Source of the DNA: Rhea pennata | Taxonomy: Eukaryota > Chordata > Aves > Rheiformes > Rheidae | DNA: 64,000 nucleotides | Direction: 5' to 3' | Assembly: GCF_028389875.1 (NCBI RefSeq) | Contig: NC_084670.1 | Location: 10,511,383 to 10,575,382 of the forward strand | Part shown: positions 1 through 14,635 of the stretch, piece after piece | Position numbering within the stretch: position 1 is the stretch's first letter | Layout of the letters: each line of letters begins with the position of its first letter | Translations under genes and position numbers: made by a program | The notes under the pieces: generated by a model | Databases searched by the model: none | What the model saw: only the letters and a program-made list of their open reading frames with translations | What the model was told of the DNA's origin: nothing

Positions 1-47
1 TCCCCCCATACTGATCAGCCAACTAAGCTGGGCTGAAATCTGTCCTC

Positions 48-78
<31 letters not shown>

Positions 79-115
79 ACACCGAGGAGGAGGAGGAGGA
101 GGAGGAGAAGGAGGA
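48..115. repeat. Poly-A tract and (GAG)n repeat
   Basis: 28 A at 48-75, followed by GAG/GGA trinucleotides at about 84-115. Confidence 0.95.
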
Positions 116-2769
116 TGGTGTTTCTAGTTTCTAAGCTGTATTGTTCTGGTGGCTGAGGTAACAGCACTGCCTTAATGCACCAGCTTGACAGGGCAGCAGA
201 GACAGGAGGGCAGTAGGAGGGCAGGCAGAGAGGAAGATGTTACCTTCGCAAGCCAATGCCGTGCTGGAGAAGAGGTTTCATTAAACTGTGATGTGCATCT
301 GATGGTCCCTCAGCTTCTGCAGTTCTCCCCCATTATATGGGTTGGTTCTTCCCTCCAAATATCCCCTCTTTGGTGCAATTTTAGGTAGCCAGAAGTCACC
401 GTATTCTGGATTGTATCTCTGCTCCCAGATAGAAACCAGCACCAGTGACTTCAGTAGAAGGTGCAATAACACTGCAAGATGGCAAATGATCCGTGACTAC
501 ACAGAAATATCTTAACATCTGGAGGCCAGTTTAAAGCCTGGAGCACAAGGTTTCATATCCCTTCCAAATAACTTGGAAGCACTAATTACGCACATTTAGG
601 TTAGCCACATACATGGCCAGCTCCTGACACCAGTCATTCAGTGTATCAAGCTTTTCCTTTTAATACATTGCATGGGGATAAAAAACTGCTATTGATTCTG
701 GATTTTTTCAGCTTCTGATATATCCCTGATCCCATAGCTTGGACCCAGCCAGTAAGGATATCACTAAAATGAAACACTGAATACAGGACTATGTTGCTTC
801 TCTCTCTGATAAATAAATCCCAGAAAGTCCAACATAGTAGTGAACAAAAAGCTGGAGTGCCATGTACCATGATTCATTGGACGAACACAAGAATTCAAGG
901 ATGACACATTAAATGGCAAGCCCAGTTGCACATCCAGGAGGGGAGAGAAACCAAAGGCGAAGGCATAATTAGATGGAAAAAAATCAGAACGCAAATGCCT
1001 TTTAATTATCATCATTTAAAGGGAGCACAGAACAACTCCACATGGTCCCTCATGGTTGTAGAGAAAGACCTAGGTCAGGGCAGAGGGCAAATCCAGGGTC
1101 AGATTCTTATTGAAAGTGAAAATTGTTCTCATTGTGCTTAACACCAGCTTTAGGAATATTAAAGAACAATTTGGGTTTTGCCAGTTAATATACTATGTGG
1201 TTAATATAACTACTGTGGTTAATGTGGCACTGAGATTTTTTTTTTTTTTAAGACTAATAATCTGGCAAGATTTTAAAGAGCTCAGCAAATAAAATGTGAT
1301 GCTAACATATTCCATCTAGAAATTACCACCCTCCTCCTTCACTGGTATAAACATAATGTTTCTGATTGACAGGTCTTGTGGTCAGTGAATGGATCGCAAA
1401 GAACTTACAGAGATGCAAGACAGGTCAGATCCTGGTCTCTTCTGTATTTCAAGGCATTCTAGTTTCTTCAGTTTAGTATCACTGGAAGATGCTCAAGGGA
1501 TTTTTGAAAGCCCCCAGCCCTCAATCTCAGTCAGGTCTATGTTTGTCATCCTCACTATTTTTTCTGACAATAGCAGATAGCCTTATCAAAGATGCTACCT
1601 CCCCTAGAAAGTCTGCCCCATGATCCAGAACAGTGCTTTTCCACTAAATACAGTCCAATCATGTACTGCAGAAGAGCACTATTAGAAGAGCAAGGACCTA
1701 AATATAACCACAACCTCATAGTTGTATTTTTGGTGGAAGATCGGATATAAGATTCCTGGACATGAACCACATTAGTTTGATGCTTGGGGCAGATCATGCA
1801 GCAGCACTTCACTGTGAGAAAGAGCCCATCAGTGCAGCAGAGAAGTGAACGCAACCTCTGTGAGACAGGGCTGGAATGTCACAAGAGTGCATAAGCAGAG
1901 GTTTGGGCTTGGTATTTTACTAAACTATCAGTTCTCAGGAGAGACTTGCTATCAAAGGATGAAATCTCAACAAGGGAACCCTCACAGGATTTCAGTGCAA
2001 CCCAGTTTAGAGTTGATTCAGTTTGTAAAAACATGAAAACAGGCCACCAGAGATGGCAAAGGGCAGTCCTTTCAGGAGGGATGAATGAGGTGCTGCAGTG
2101 CATCTCCTGGGATCTACCCTGCAGCAGACCCAATTCTTGCAGTTGTCAGGAGTAGGAAATGTGCCCACACCTCAGCTGCTCCAGCACCCACTTCCACCCC
2201 TCCCTGAAATGCTGTGGGAAGGAGTGAAACAAAAGCTGCTAGAGGGCTAATGGGAAAGGGGATTTGCCTGCAGAGATTTAATTCCCAGATTCCCTCCAGT
2301 GGCACTTTACTGGTTTCTCCCTGACCTTGTGGGGGCACCTCACCCCCAAGATAGGAAAGCTCCCCAGGGAATTTCAGGGCCCCTGGAAATGACTTTTGAA
2401 ACTACACTCATTTTAAGCTGAGAAGCAAGAAACAGAGAAAGGTCTGGCTGCAGAGAGGGAGGGAGGGAGGAGGATGAGATTCAGCCCTCACCCCTACCCC
2501 CAGCTGTTTGGCATTTGTCCTCTAGTTTTCTTCCTTCCTAACATTTGATTTCTCCTTTCTTTCCAGTAGCATCTGAACCTTACAAATAAACTCCCATGAC
2601 CCCATCATTGTCTGGAAGCTTACTGAAACTATATGGTTGGTCTTGCTGGGAGAATCGATCCCTTTTTCCTTCCCATCTGGCTTTTCTGCCAGATTTTTAT
2701 TGCTACTGCTTTTTGCTGGGGACACAAGTCTCCTTATGGGACACCCAAATGGCCTTACAAATAAAGGAA

Positions 2770-3290
2770 TGAGACCTTTCAGCCAGCAAAAACCTGTAAA
2801 TAAACAGTTTGGGCTGGCAATCAATGGGCAATCTCTCTAAGCCGTGGGATTGTTCAGTTAGATTAAGCCTTTCTAATGAATTCCTCATTGAGCCACTGAA
2901 CAGAAATGAAGCCTTGTTAGCTCATTATCTTTCTAATTAACCCATTCTAAACCTGCTCCTTCCTCACCAGGAGGTAGCTGTGCTGTTTGGGTTTCACACT
3001 GAGGTTTATCAATGACCCCCTGAGAGCCTTTTGTATCAGTAACTGAGATTTATTTGAAATGACTGAGGAAGGCAGCTTCCCGTTTATTCCCTGTGCCAGA
3101 TGAAGGTCCAAATACTGTGTTATCCTCAGGCGACAATTTCCCAAGGACAAGCCATGTGTTCTGAGCATCTCCAGCCCCTTTGCTGCACTGATGAATGTGC
3201 CCTCCCCTCTCTGCCCTTGTTTGCATGCAGATGGCTGGGCTCGTTAGGCTGATGAAGAGGCCTGCCCTGCCTAATGGGAGCATGGGAGCT
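2770..3290. promoter_or_regulatory. Candidate conserved non-coding element
   Basis: It contains AGATTAAGC, TCTAATGAATT, TCTAATTAACCC and ATTGTTC within 200 bp, in otherwise unremarkable flanks. Weak evidence. Confidence 0.3.
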
Positions 3291-6255
3291 GCACTGCATC
3301 TACCTGCAGATAGCAGGAGTATTTCACCACTGGCATTGGCTGCCCTCAGCTTTTCATATGTTCATTGATATAACTGGGGTCCACTTGCAGGCAGCCATCA
3401 CTTGTCTAATAGATGAAGAGCCCATCCTCCAACAGGCAACTGCAGCAACCTCAGCATTTGGGTGATTTCAAGCTAGACAGGCCATAGAGTAATGTCCAGT
3501 TGAGATCAATCCTGTGACAGGAGAAGGATAGAGTAATCAACCCAATCTGTCCAAGCTCAGTGTCCCCATTGCTCATGACAGAAATCTCTGTTTCTTAGTT
3601 TCTTGCTGGAAATCCCTAGCACTGTGCAGGCCATGGCATTGAATCTGCCACCTTTTGTCACCTCTCTCCCTAAGCAGCTGACAGTCCTTTCCCCTCTTTC
3701 TCCATCCTGTTTGATAGAGTGTCTCCACTTTGGCTCTACCCTGGTCTCCCACCAGGTTCAGGATGAGAGAGTCTTATATCCACTACTTGGCTGTTAACCT
3801 TTCCTGCTGGGAATACGATCTGAGAGCACCCACCCACCCCTGCCCAACAATATGGGACACAGGGCAGCCCATGCTCCCCATCAGCATCCCACAAAGTGCA
3901 GCAGAAGGATACCTCCTTTCTCCATCCCTTTCTGCATCTTCACAGCATGTTCAAGATCTGCTCAGAGGCCCATGTCCAGGCACATCCTGCTGTGCTCACC
4001 CTTCTGTCCAGCCTGGGAGGGAGAAATCAAAGCTGTGAGCTTCCCCAGGCATCACTGGTGGGCAGTTCAGGGGGCAATATTGCCCCATTTTCCCCCACAC
4101 CTCCATCACTTCTTCCACCCTCACCTGGATTGTCCACCAAATGGCTCTGGCTGACCAGTCATTGATTTCAGTCCGAGACCTAAGCCTGATGTGTTTGCAG
4201 TTGCCCAGTGTAGATTTTATTGCCAGTAAAGTGAGGTCAGTCTGAATACTGTCCTTAAGGCAGCATCTGAAACCTCTATGATACAGGAAAAAAATAAATT
4301 CTTTGGATTTCCAGTTCGTCTGTTAGTTTCAATTCTGGTTTCTTCCCTTGCCTTCCTCCTCCAAACCCAGCTGGAGGAGAGCTGAAACTCCATCTACCCT
4401 ACAAGAATCAGATCCTGCCTTCAAGAGCAACATTTTAATAACCCAGCCAGCCAGGGATCTCTAAATCTCTCTGAGATTTAGAGAGGCAGTGAGGGTATAA
4501 ACAAAAATATGCTTTGCCTAATTGTTTCTTACATCGTCACAAGCAATTGAAAATGGCTCCTAGGGCAATATCCATTACATTTTGTAACAAAGGACTCTAA
4601 ATTAAGGAAGCTCAGGCAGAACAGCAGAGAGAGTCAGAGCTCGAGACAAGCCTGGCATGTAAATCTGTGCCAATCTCCCCCCACTGCCACCCCAAATGCT
4701 TCCACGAGACCTGAAAACTGGCACAGCAATAAAGACATTCCAGCACATGCCATGCCAAGATCTCTGTTTCTCGGGATTCCCGGCCCACTGCGGAAACCTC
4801 CTCCCCTCCAGAGGGATGGCACAGCCACCCACGGGCCCATTCAGCCGGCCACACTGACACGTTGGTGTCTCACCCGTCCCGAATGGGCTTTTGTCCTGAG
4901 AACCGATCTTCTGCGCTCTCTCCTCCGCATTGCAAAGCGGGCCCTCACCCTGTTAGCTTTGATGCCGCAGGGCCCCTATCCATCTGAAGGCTTCGGGGCT
5001 GCTTTCCTAGGCAGGAGCTGCTTTATTTGCTGCAGCGTCTGAGGCGAGGAAGAGCCGCGTTCCAGCTGGGAGGACTGAACAGAGGTGTGCTAAGCTGAGA
5101 TAGGCACCTCTTCTTTGTGGTCACTAAAAAAATAGCAATTTAGGCTGCAGTGTATGCCAGATCACTGCCTAGGTCTCTGAAATCATTTTGTTCTAGTGTT
5201 AAATTCAATTTATACCTATTAATCCATCCTACCATCAGTATCTCTTTGTACAGCACTGAAGTGAGACTCTGTTTAAATTCCTGACACAGTCTCTTCTGCA
5301 TATTGGGGTTAGCATGGCTGGATGTTAAGAAATCCATTAAGATAGATATTTATTTTTTTACATGGAAGCAGAGCAAATACTGCAGCTATGTGCTATTCTA
5401 CTCAGTTACTCTGTGGAATAACAGAGAAGACAGTAGCAGTGACAGGTGGACAGAGAATGTCAAGCACATTTTCTGGTTGAAATACTTAATTTTTCAAGGA
5501 ATTTTTGAGTTTTAGACTGATATTTCTTTTTTTTTCCTTTTTTTTTCTTTTTTCCTTCTCTTCCCTTCCCTTGTTTCCCTCTTTTCCCATGGTTGTCAAG
5601 AAGTCTTGCAAACATCCCATCACACTCAGGCCAGAGTCTCAGAATCCAAAAGACAAGGCAAAAAAAAAAACCTTGCTACACATTATTTTTTTAATCTCTA
5701 GATTCATTTCGTGACAACTTCATGCTATCAGCAGCTCTGTTCACAAGATGTTAATATTAGAAGTGGATAGAGATGTTAAAGTATAAAATTGCTCTTTGTG
5801 AATGGAAAAAAACATCAAAACCTCCTAGATCTGCCTTAATGTTTTCACTCCCAAATATTTAACAGCACATCAATGTCATGATAGTGATCTCACGAGATTC
5901 TTTTCTTTAGGGAAAAAAAAAAAAAAAGAGACGTTCTCATTCATTTCCTGGGTCTGGATCTGTTAGAGCAGACATTATTCTTCACAACAGTCTTAGCTAG
6001 AAACTCTTTGCCCCATGACATCTGAGTGGTATACATTCGCATTACTCCAGGATGTTGGGCTTGAATAAAGATTACAAATATTATGCAGACCCTGAGGAAC
6101 AGCTGCAGGAACACATACAACTTAGGAGAAGGAGGATGAACCTGAACCTCCAAATCTGGAGAAATTTAAGTCTCCATGGGCTCCTCTAGCTGCCTTTCTG
6201 CCACCCCCTTCAGAGCACTCTTAGATGGGAAGAAATGGCATAAAGCCGGTGGAGG

Positions 6256-6256
<1 letters not shown>

Positions 6257-6292
<36 letters not shown>
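6257..6292. repeat. Poly-T tract (36 nt)
   Basis: Uninterrupted T. Confidence 0.98.
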
Positions 6293-6293
<1 letters not shown>

Positions 6294-7490
6294 ATCTCCA
6301 TATATATTTTTGTAGAAGTGCTGTTTCACCCTGCTACAGAGGAAAACACGCAGGCTAGATAGGCTGTACGCATAACTGAGGTGACATGTAGCATTATTTC
6401 TATGCAAGCAGTGAGGCAATATTAACATAATGCAATATTGCATCCAAACGCTGAGCCAGCCCAAGGAAAACTGCACCGTGCTCACTCTCATGCTGTTTAT
6501 GTCCCTCGTCCTCTTCCCCTGCCCCCTCCTCTGCCTGCAGCTCCCCCCGCTTCAGCCCCTCCAGACATGTCCCGAGGGATCTTTAAAACTCTATAAAAAA
6601 CATAAGAAGCTGTTTTCGACTATTAAGAGAGACTGTTGATAACACAGTTCCAATAAAAAAAAAAAGTCTATATATGTGCTTTCTATAGCTTCCCTTGGAA
6701 AATAATTCATTTCTTTCTGCATTATATTTCATGGTAACCTAGAGACTCAATATGTTCTGGATTACTGCATCCATTTCTGTTTCTGCTCTAATGGCCCACC
6801 AGAGTATGAACCTTCCAACCAGAGTCCCCTAAATCTGGTGACTGAGGAGCTAGTTGTACTTTCTTGTTTTCCACTTGATAACTAGCCCCTTCCAGCATTG
6901 CTTTTATGGCAGTAATCTTCCTAGGCTGGTTGCAGATTGCTTGTCCTGGTTTTTTTCTTGCCTTTTTTTTTTTCTCTTGTCCTCCAGCCACTGGAGCCAA
7001 TGGTCACTGTGGACTATCCATCACATTGTTTTTTATGTCAAGCTGGAGTTCCCCAGGTCTGTTTACTCCTTTTTTTTCCCTTCCTGTCCAAATGTCACTG
7101 AAGTTTAGCAATTGCTTGTGACCGTGAACTGCCCCTTCCATTTAGGGGGAAGGGATCTGAGACTGCCAATGCCTATCAGTAGACTAGAGATATCCAGGCT
7201 TTAATTTTATGGCTTCATATTACAAATGATGGGCCAAATGGAGGTGGCTAAGCAAACACCTCTCCCCTTACTGCTTGGAAAGTAAAGGCCTTAAAAAAAA
7301 TCATGAAAGGTAAGGAGGAAATCATTCAGGCCAAGTCCCCGCTTTACAGCAGAACAGAGTTGCTCTGGAGTGGGAGCCCAGCCCTTTGCATGAGCCACGG
7401 CTTTATCGTGGAGGTTGGGTGTCGCTCACGGGACAGCCTCCGTCCCACCCCGCTGGCACTCACAGGCTGGTGTTGTGAAAGCCACGTGCA

Positions 7491-7566
7491 TGTATAACCA
7501 TATACGTACATAACCATATAACCATATACATACATAACCATATACGTACATAACCGTATAACCATT
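7491..7566 (+). repeat. Small AT-rich minisatellite
   Basis: Imperfect tandem copies of a unit built from ATAACCATATACGTAC, alternating with shorter ATAACCAT units, over about 76 bp. Confidence 0.85.
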
Positions 7567-8490
7567 TAATTAATTTTCTGTTTCTTCATTGCTGTGGAAA
7601 AGACTGGATGGAAAACTTAAATGCTATGGAGGGGAGTAAATTAGAGTTCAGGAAACTAGCCCGAGTAAAAGTAAGTTCCAAACCTTCATTTATCACTTCA
7701 AACTCAGATCTGAATACATACTGAGATTTTAAATTTTACAGGTAAAACACTTTGATTTGTCCTCAAATATGGGATTAAAGAATACCTACGCCTTCCAGAA
7801 AATCAACCCAAAAAGATGGAGCTTATGATGTTTTTCAAAGCCATTTCTAAAAGAACAATTTCTTCTACAGCTCCTTTTAACCAACAGATCTCAAAACACT
7901 TTGTGGACCTCTCTTGCCTGTACTGTGTTTGCTTCACCCCATTTTTCCCCCCCATAATGATTCAGAGTTGCAACAATTGTTCTCCATCATGAAGTCGCTT
8001 CTGGAGCTTGACATCTCCAATCTCTTGCGGATTTGAGTGGATGCTGATGATTTTGCTCTTCAGGACTCTCGTGCTAGAAATGTTTATTCTGCCTGGTTGC
8101 CATTTAATTATGCTTCTGAGAATCAGCTAAACTTTTCATAGCCCTGCTCATCTGTTAGCATCACTGTTGCCAAGTCCTGTAGAGTTAAAGGTGTGACAAA
8201 GGCTGTTGTTCAGCTCTTCCCAAGGCCAGTTCCTAGGGTTAGGCTGATCTTAACATCCATACCATGTTTACAACTTCCATTTTCTAGAACATGTAGCATT
8301 CATTGGCATTAAAAACTCTTTATAGTGCCTCAGTCTTAATCCAGTTTCAAAAGGCAAGGCCAGCAACTGTGTTAAAGGGATTAACTCTTATTAAATATAG
8401 TGTATTTGAGTAAACCCTAAGGGAAGGGCTCTAGTTGCTCCTGTTTGCATGAATGGAGACAGTGGTACCAAGTTACATCGCAGAAACCCA

Positions 8491-8541
8491 GCAATAAGCT
8501 CAAGCAGCAAATTACATCATATTACAGGAAACTCATTTTTA
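8491..8541 (+). repeat. 51-bp repeated segment, copy A
   Basis: It matches 10390-10440 at about 45 of 51 positions without gaps. All differences I see are transitions. Flanking sequence does not obviously align. Confidence 0.65.
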
Positions 8542-10389
8542 AAGCATGAAGGCAATCCGAAAGCAGTGTCCTGACCAGGCCTTATAAATACTAAGAGTCA
8601 AACTCTTCATCTCCCATAAATCAGCATGGAGGAGGAGGGGTAAATACAGGTGGGAAGTTAACTGGTCACAAAGGAAGCTGCTCACCGGGTCTCACAGTCG
8701 TGTATGTCCAGAAGAAATAACATTAGGCTATTAAAGACAATGGAAAGGGATGAATTATCTTCCAAACTTTGGATGTAACCAGGTAACAATCAAAGAAAAA
8801 GTATTATCCAAAGCTGCCAAAGCAAGATTCCAACCCTGATATGAACACCCCAAGATTTCCCTCTTGGCTTCCCATAAAGGTATTATCCTCAACTCAGGGA
8901 AACTGAGGCAGAAGGCAGTTTCATCACCTCACCCACAAACCATCAGTAAGCAGATCAGGAGGCAGAGCTGAAGCCAGCAGTCTCAAGGTCTCCATGACTT
9001 CTTCCTAGTCTGTTTGCCATCTCCTGCAGGGCACAAAAACTGGGATACTCACCTGAACTGCCTGGCCAGGACCCAGGCCAACTACTCGATGTGTCTGCCA
9101 GTGCCTTTAAGGAAGCAAGGTACAGATCAGTCTGCACAGAGGCTGTTTTCAATTTACAATCTGTATTTTCATCTGGTGCTGAAGAAGCACTAATACCCTG
9201 GGAAGATATGTTTCATTGCTCCTACAGGACAGATTGACACTTCCCTCTTTGCTCTCCCGCTATGTCCAAGCCTAGGGATGGGAAACATATTATGTTGATC
9301 TAAAGGCAATCTAATACTGTCTAAGAAAAAATGACTTAGCAAGGTTGAAAGTCTGAAAGTTCCTCTTTTCCACCACACATGGTATAAGTAGTACATGGCA
9401 ACAATACTTAGTACCTCTAAAACAATGGTAAATTTGAGTACAACTACCAAATCCCTGCTTATTCATTCCTAATGGGAGCACCAAAAGACAGAGGGATTTG
9501 TAAATATTTTAACCAAACTAACAGTTGCTGCCAGGGAGTTTCCAAAATCAAGTTCTTTGAGAATGACCTTAATTCTAATAAAAAGAAAAGATTGCAGATT
9601 AAAGAGGAACTTGTCATCAGTTATTCCCTGTAATTAGTTTAGTATGATCAGCTCTCCGTGATAACAAAAGACAGCATTAGAGCTGCCCAAAGAGAAACTT
9701 CCAGTGGATGATAAGTACTGACAGATTTCAACCAGATGGCTTTACCAGACTGCAACTTTACAAGCGATTCTGAAGCTCAAACATTAGTGCTTGTTACATA
9801 AGATCAGCTCAGAGATATCTGTGAATAGTTACAGTTGGGGTTTAAAGGCAAATAAAATATATGGATAATGCCTTTGATTAAGGGCTAAAAGAACATTCTT
9901 GCAAATGCCTTTCACTGAGCATCTGAAACCTCAGGAGCAGAACGCACCCCTCTTTGGGCTGGGATGTCATCTCTAAGGATGGGCTGAATAAGCAAGTGTC
10001 CCAATCAATACATCCAGGCTGGGCCGTTTGGCTGCCCCACAACCCAGGGGCCTCAGACTTCTCCCTGCACAGCAACCCCCACTTCTCACCAGCAGATCTG
10101 ACCAACTTCTGGGTAACGTCCACCAGCTGTCCGCATCCAGATAAACCCTCTGGCACATGGAAAGACAGGGAAGAGAGACATGAAGAGGGACCACACAGTC
10201 TCCACAGCAATGTCCCTCTACCCTTTGTCCCTGTGAGGCTAGACACTCATGAGGATGATGTTATACCCTCTTAGGGTTGCTCTAAAGACAGGATCATCAC
10301 CAGAAAGAGCTTGAAGGTTTGTTGTCATCAGCAGAGACATAAGCCCCTAACTTCAAAGTCTGGGATAGGAAATCAGCCACATCTGCTCT

Positions 10390-10440
10390 GCAATAAGCTC
10401 AAGCAGTAGATTACATCACATTATAGGGAACTCATTTTTG
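10390..10440 (+). repeat. 51-bp repeated segment, copy B
   Basis: Same orientation as 8491-8541, 1.9 kb away. It starts GCAATAAGCTCAAGCAG and ends at AACTCATTTTTG. The family, if it is a transposon fragment, is not recognised. Confidence 0.65.
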
Positions 10441-10978
10441 ACACAGTGACACAGCCACTGAGGGCTTAACAAGGCTAATATGCCCCATAAGCATGGGGCA
10501 GGAAACATGTCCCCCCAGACCTGTGGGGAACTGGAGGCTCTGGAAGGCCCACAGTTAAGAGGACAGCAGATTCCCCATTAGCTCAACCTCAATTTAATAC
10601 AAACACAGACATTTAAGCCCATAATATGCTTCAGCCCACTGAGATAGACCCCCTGGTGACACCCAGAACCAGTTACCGATGTAGGAAAGTCCAGGTGCTT
10701 CCCTTCCCATGGGGTCATTGGATGCTCAGGTTGCTAATGGCCGGTGTAAGATTTTCAGCCACGGAAGAACTACACAACAATACAATTAAAAGGCCCCAAA
10801 ACTTTCCCCTGCATCCTACCAGCACATCTCAAAGCTAAGGAGATACCTTGCTAAGAGGTCCCCAGGTGCTAGGCAGGTTTGCACCCTCCCTTCCTGAACA
10901 CTTCGCAGGGAATAAACCTGAGTTATGGGCATACATACCACGAGCACTCACCACATCAGTGCAGGGAGAGGTACGCAG

Positions 10979-10996
10979 GGAGGAGGAGGAGGAGGA
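10979..10996. repeat. (GGA)n trinucleotide repeat
   Basis: About six AGG/GGA units. Confidence 0.9.
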
Positions 10997-12119
10997 ACAC
11001 CACAACAAAGTATTTTTCCCGCCTGAGTTCAGAGATGCATTTCAGCTGTCTACTTATTGCTCCTGTCGGGTGAAAGCTCCCAGTGTCTGAAGGGGCTTTC
11101 TTGCTTCTCTTGGCATTATGGCCAAAATATCATTAAGACTCCTGTAGCTGGAACTGAGCTGTCAGTAAGAGAGAGAACTTGACTGAAGGCATTTTTGCAA
11201 CCAAGGGATTTTAATTTCCCCCCCTTCTTTTGTGCTTTATCCAAGAGAAAGAAATATAACAAAATACTAAGACAGAGATTTTTCAGCTAAATGTATTTCT
11301 TCCAGCATTTGCTGCAAGGGGATGTTTGGGTTTGCTGCCTGCTTGCTTTTTTGCAAGGTTTTTATGAGATATTCACATCAAATGTTAAGAAAAGCAATAG
11401 AGTAGAAAACTCTGAATGTGGCACTGGATGCTCTGGGCTCTGGACTCAGCACCTGGGCACAGTCATTCAGAAGAGAGAAAAGAGAATGAGACCTTCCAAT
11501 GCTTTTTCCTTGGTCTGGAAGCCAGCCTTTCCCCTACACACACACACATTACAATGATCTGCAGAACAGATCTATAGTTTTCAGCCAGGTTAATCTAGGC
11601 AGCAAGGGAGTGGGTTTGATAAAGCATCTCAGTGTACTGACAATTGCATGAAGCCTGCAAATGCATCAGACTGTTCAGTCCCTTTGTCCATATCCCAAAC
11701 TTTTAAGTCAAGAGTTAAAGAAGAATAAAGAATAATCACATATTTCATTCCAGGTTTTAAAAATCACACAGGCTACCTCCCTCTACCTTGATTAAAAGTG
11801 GGAGTGGAGAGGCTAGCACCAGCACATGACTTCTGGACCTGGAGATTTAAGGGTGAATGCCAAAGGGGATCACCAGCAAGGCTGCTGCCTTTTGCAACTT
11901 ATTTTTCAGAGAACACTTTAATTACCAGCAATGAGCACAAACCATACATTCCTATGTCACATCCCTTCTTGCTGGGGGGTGGGGGGGGAATATAGATTCA
12001 GATCTGAATCTAAGGACAAAAACTCCCCACTTCCAAATGCTACCCTACTTTTGAAAACAAAAGCAACATGCCTAGCCCACCAGATGCTTTTGGGGATATG
12101 CTTTACCCAAAGACGTGTC

Positions 12120-12143
12120 TTTTTTTTTTTTTTTTTTTTTTTT
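12120..12143. repeat. Poly-T tract (24 nt)
   Basis: Uninterrupted T. Confidence 0.98.
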
Positions 12144-13319
12144 AATATAGATCAAACCCCTAGGACAGAGCCCCAGTTCAAATTCCCTGATGGTTGTTTG
12201 ACTTCATTAGCACAAAAGCAAATGAAGGTGCTTTCTCCATTGTCCCGCTCCAGTGGAAGAACACTAAAAAGGCAAAGTACCAGTGACCTGTGGAAACACT
12301 CCCAGGCTGCTCCATTAGAGGGAGAAAAAACACCCCATTTCCCCCATGATTCTGAGACAGGCTATTTCTAGCCCTTCTACCTGCTAACTTCTCATGGCTG
12401 CATGCCTCAGGATGCATGACGATCACAGCTCTTGCAAAAGTCCATGGAAAGCAGAAACACTTTGGAAAAAATCCAGCCATTGGCTTTCAAAAGCTTCGCC
12501 CCATCTGATGTCTGATTTTCTGGGCCTAATCATCAGCTGATGACCTGAGCCACTAGCTCAACCTGAAGCCAGTTTGCTGGCCTGCAGCATGGGAGTGGGG
12601 CAGGGTGTGTATATTTGTTCCTTGGGGAGTTGGGGGGTTCAAAGCACTGAAGTTGCCCACAGATCATCCACTTCCTTCACTGACATTTCCCTGCTGAGTA
12701 CACAATAAAATCAGATGTTGTAAAATCACCCCACTGCCAGGTATTCAGCTGCTGTGCTGGCCAAACCAAAGGCCACTTCTGAAATATCCCAGCCCATTCT
12801 GCAACACCCTCGCAGGGTCATCATTACCTGGTGAAGAACCACCAGAATGTTTCTCCCAGCTACATGGGAACAAATTCGGCCACCAAAGGCATCCTTGCAG
12901 GCCCTAGATGTCGGCTCCACTGAACATCTGCCGTGGACCACCTTCACTGCCATCTCTACCCCTCCGCCACTCTGAACGGCATCATGAAAAGATACTACCT
13001 CGCTTTGGACAGAAGAAAAGAAAAAGGCTTAGCTGTGGATGGAAAGACAGCTACTATTTGCTATTCAAATCAGGAGTCACTTCTGGGCACAGGTCAATGA
13101 GAAAGGGAAACTCTGAGTCTAAAAGGATATGGACTTTGGAGATTTTCCATGAAAAATAGTGTTTACCAGTTTCATATGCCATCCGCGCGCAAACACACCC
13201 TGCAACGCCAGGCAAACTTCAAAAGGGTCCTTTCAGTTTGGCTAAGCAAAGGAAAAGCTGGGTGTCTTGGGGGAGCTTAGCCAAAGATTATACACGTCTC
13301 TTTGGTTGGGAACAAAGCT

Positions 13320-13610
13320 GCCCGGGCCCCGGCCCTTCTGGCAGCCCGGCAGCCGCGGCGAAGCGTGCTCCGCCACGCAGACACGCAGAGGCTCAGGTGC
13401 AACCGCCCGGCGGGGTTGCGGGGGGGAGACGACACCAGCATGCAACTCAGTGCCACCAGGTAGAGCACCCTGGACGTTAGCAATGGGCTTGCTTGGAGAC
13501 AAAAGGGGATCCAGGCCGGTTGGTGCAAACCTTGATCCGGCAGCAAGGAGGGGCTGGGGGCTCCTGTGAGCTGGACCCACGGGACAGACGGAGACGGAGA
13601 CGGAGACAGA
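13320..13610. promoter_or_regulatory. Small CpG-rich patch with GGAGAC hexamer repeat
   Basis: GC-rich around 13320-13460, followed by about four copies of a GGAGAC-type hexamer at 13584-13608. No gene is recognised. Confidence 0.4.
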
Positions 13611-14549
13611 ACTGCTTCCCGTCTGACAGTGATCAGCCAACACGTGGCAGAAACATGTCAAGTTTCGCAGCTTCTCATAACGGGAAAAAATCCAAAGAAT
13701 CCATCCGGACTTTCTCAATGTGCTGAGCATCAGAAGTGCTTCATTTCAGCAAGTTTCCTCATGGGGGGAGTTTCCTCAGTTTATTTAACTTCTGCTTTTT
13801 TGTAATGTCAAGATATTCCTACAACTCCACATTTATTTCATACTCCGTTCATGCCTTCTTCAATATTTACTCCTGGCCTTTGACAGCACAACACCAAAAT
13901 TATCCACAGGTGATTTCGACTTTCTAGAGAGATTTTCACCAAATCACATTTTAAAGTGCTGGAATTCTTGGGGATAAAAATACTTTATTTTTTCTTGCTC
14001 CTCAACCAGCACAAAGGAAGGGCTTGTGAGGAGAAAAGACCCCGTTGCAGCTCTGGGGTAGGGTCGCAGCATGGGAGCGGGTGGGGGGCATCCCCGCGCA
14101 TCCCTGCCTCGCTGCCCTGGTGCGCAGCAAGGGCAGAGCCACGGCAATGCCCCCTTGCATCGGCAAGACGTTCAGGCTCTAGCAGACATGATGGGAAAAT
14201 GCAGGGGCCGATTCTTTCTGCCCATCCGGAGCAAAGCGTGAGCAAGGGCTGAACCACGGTGCCATCGCAACCCCATTCTTGATCCTCTCCTCCCTCCAGG
14301 CAGATTGCTGGATGCCAAGCTGGGCACAGAAGAAAACCCCAAAATCCCCATCCCTGTCAAGTGCAGCGTTATACACCAGAGAAGAAACCAGCATAAACCA
14401 GTGGGGTTAACTGGGAAGCCAGAGATGGGTGAACAGGCAGCCTGCTCACCACTAAAACCAAAAACTATGGGCTCCCAGAGGGCCCCAAAGGCTCCTCTTT
14501 ACTCCCCCAATGCCCACATTTTCCCATCTGAAGCCAAGCAGAGCTAAAT

Positions 14550-14581
14550 CACACACACACACACACATACACACACACACA
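14550..14581. repeat. (CA)n microsatellite
   Basis: CA dinucleotides with one T interruption near 14568. Confidence 0.95.
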
Positions 14582-14635
14582 GAGTGAAGCCCCTAAGCCA
14601 AACTTTAGCACTTTTCCTATCTCCTGCAAGGAGAC

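Larger units (their letters stand above)
1..13300. other. Intergenic, no gene recognised
   Basis: Open frames here are short, mostly under 125 codons, and lack recognisable domains or codon bias. The region holds the simple repeats, minisatellite, 51-bp repeat pair and possible element listed separately. Confidence 0.7.
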
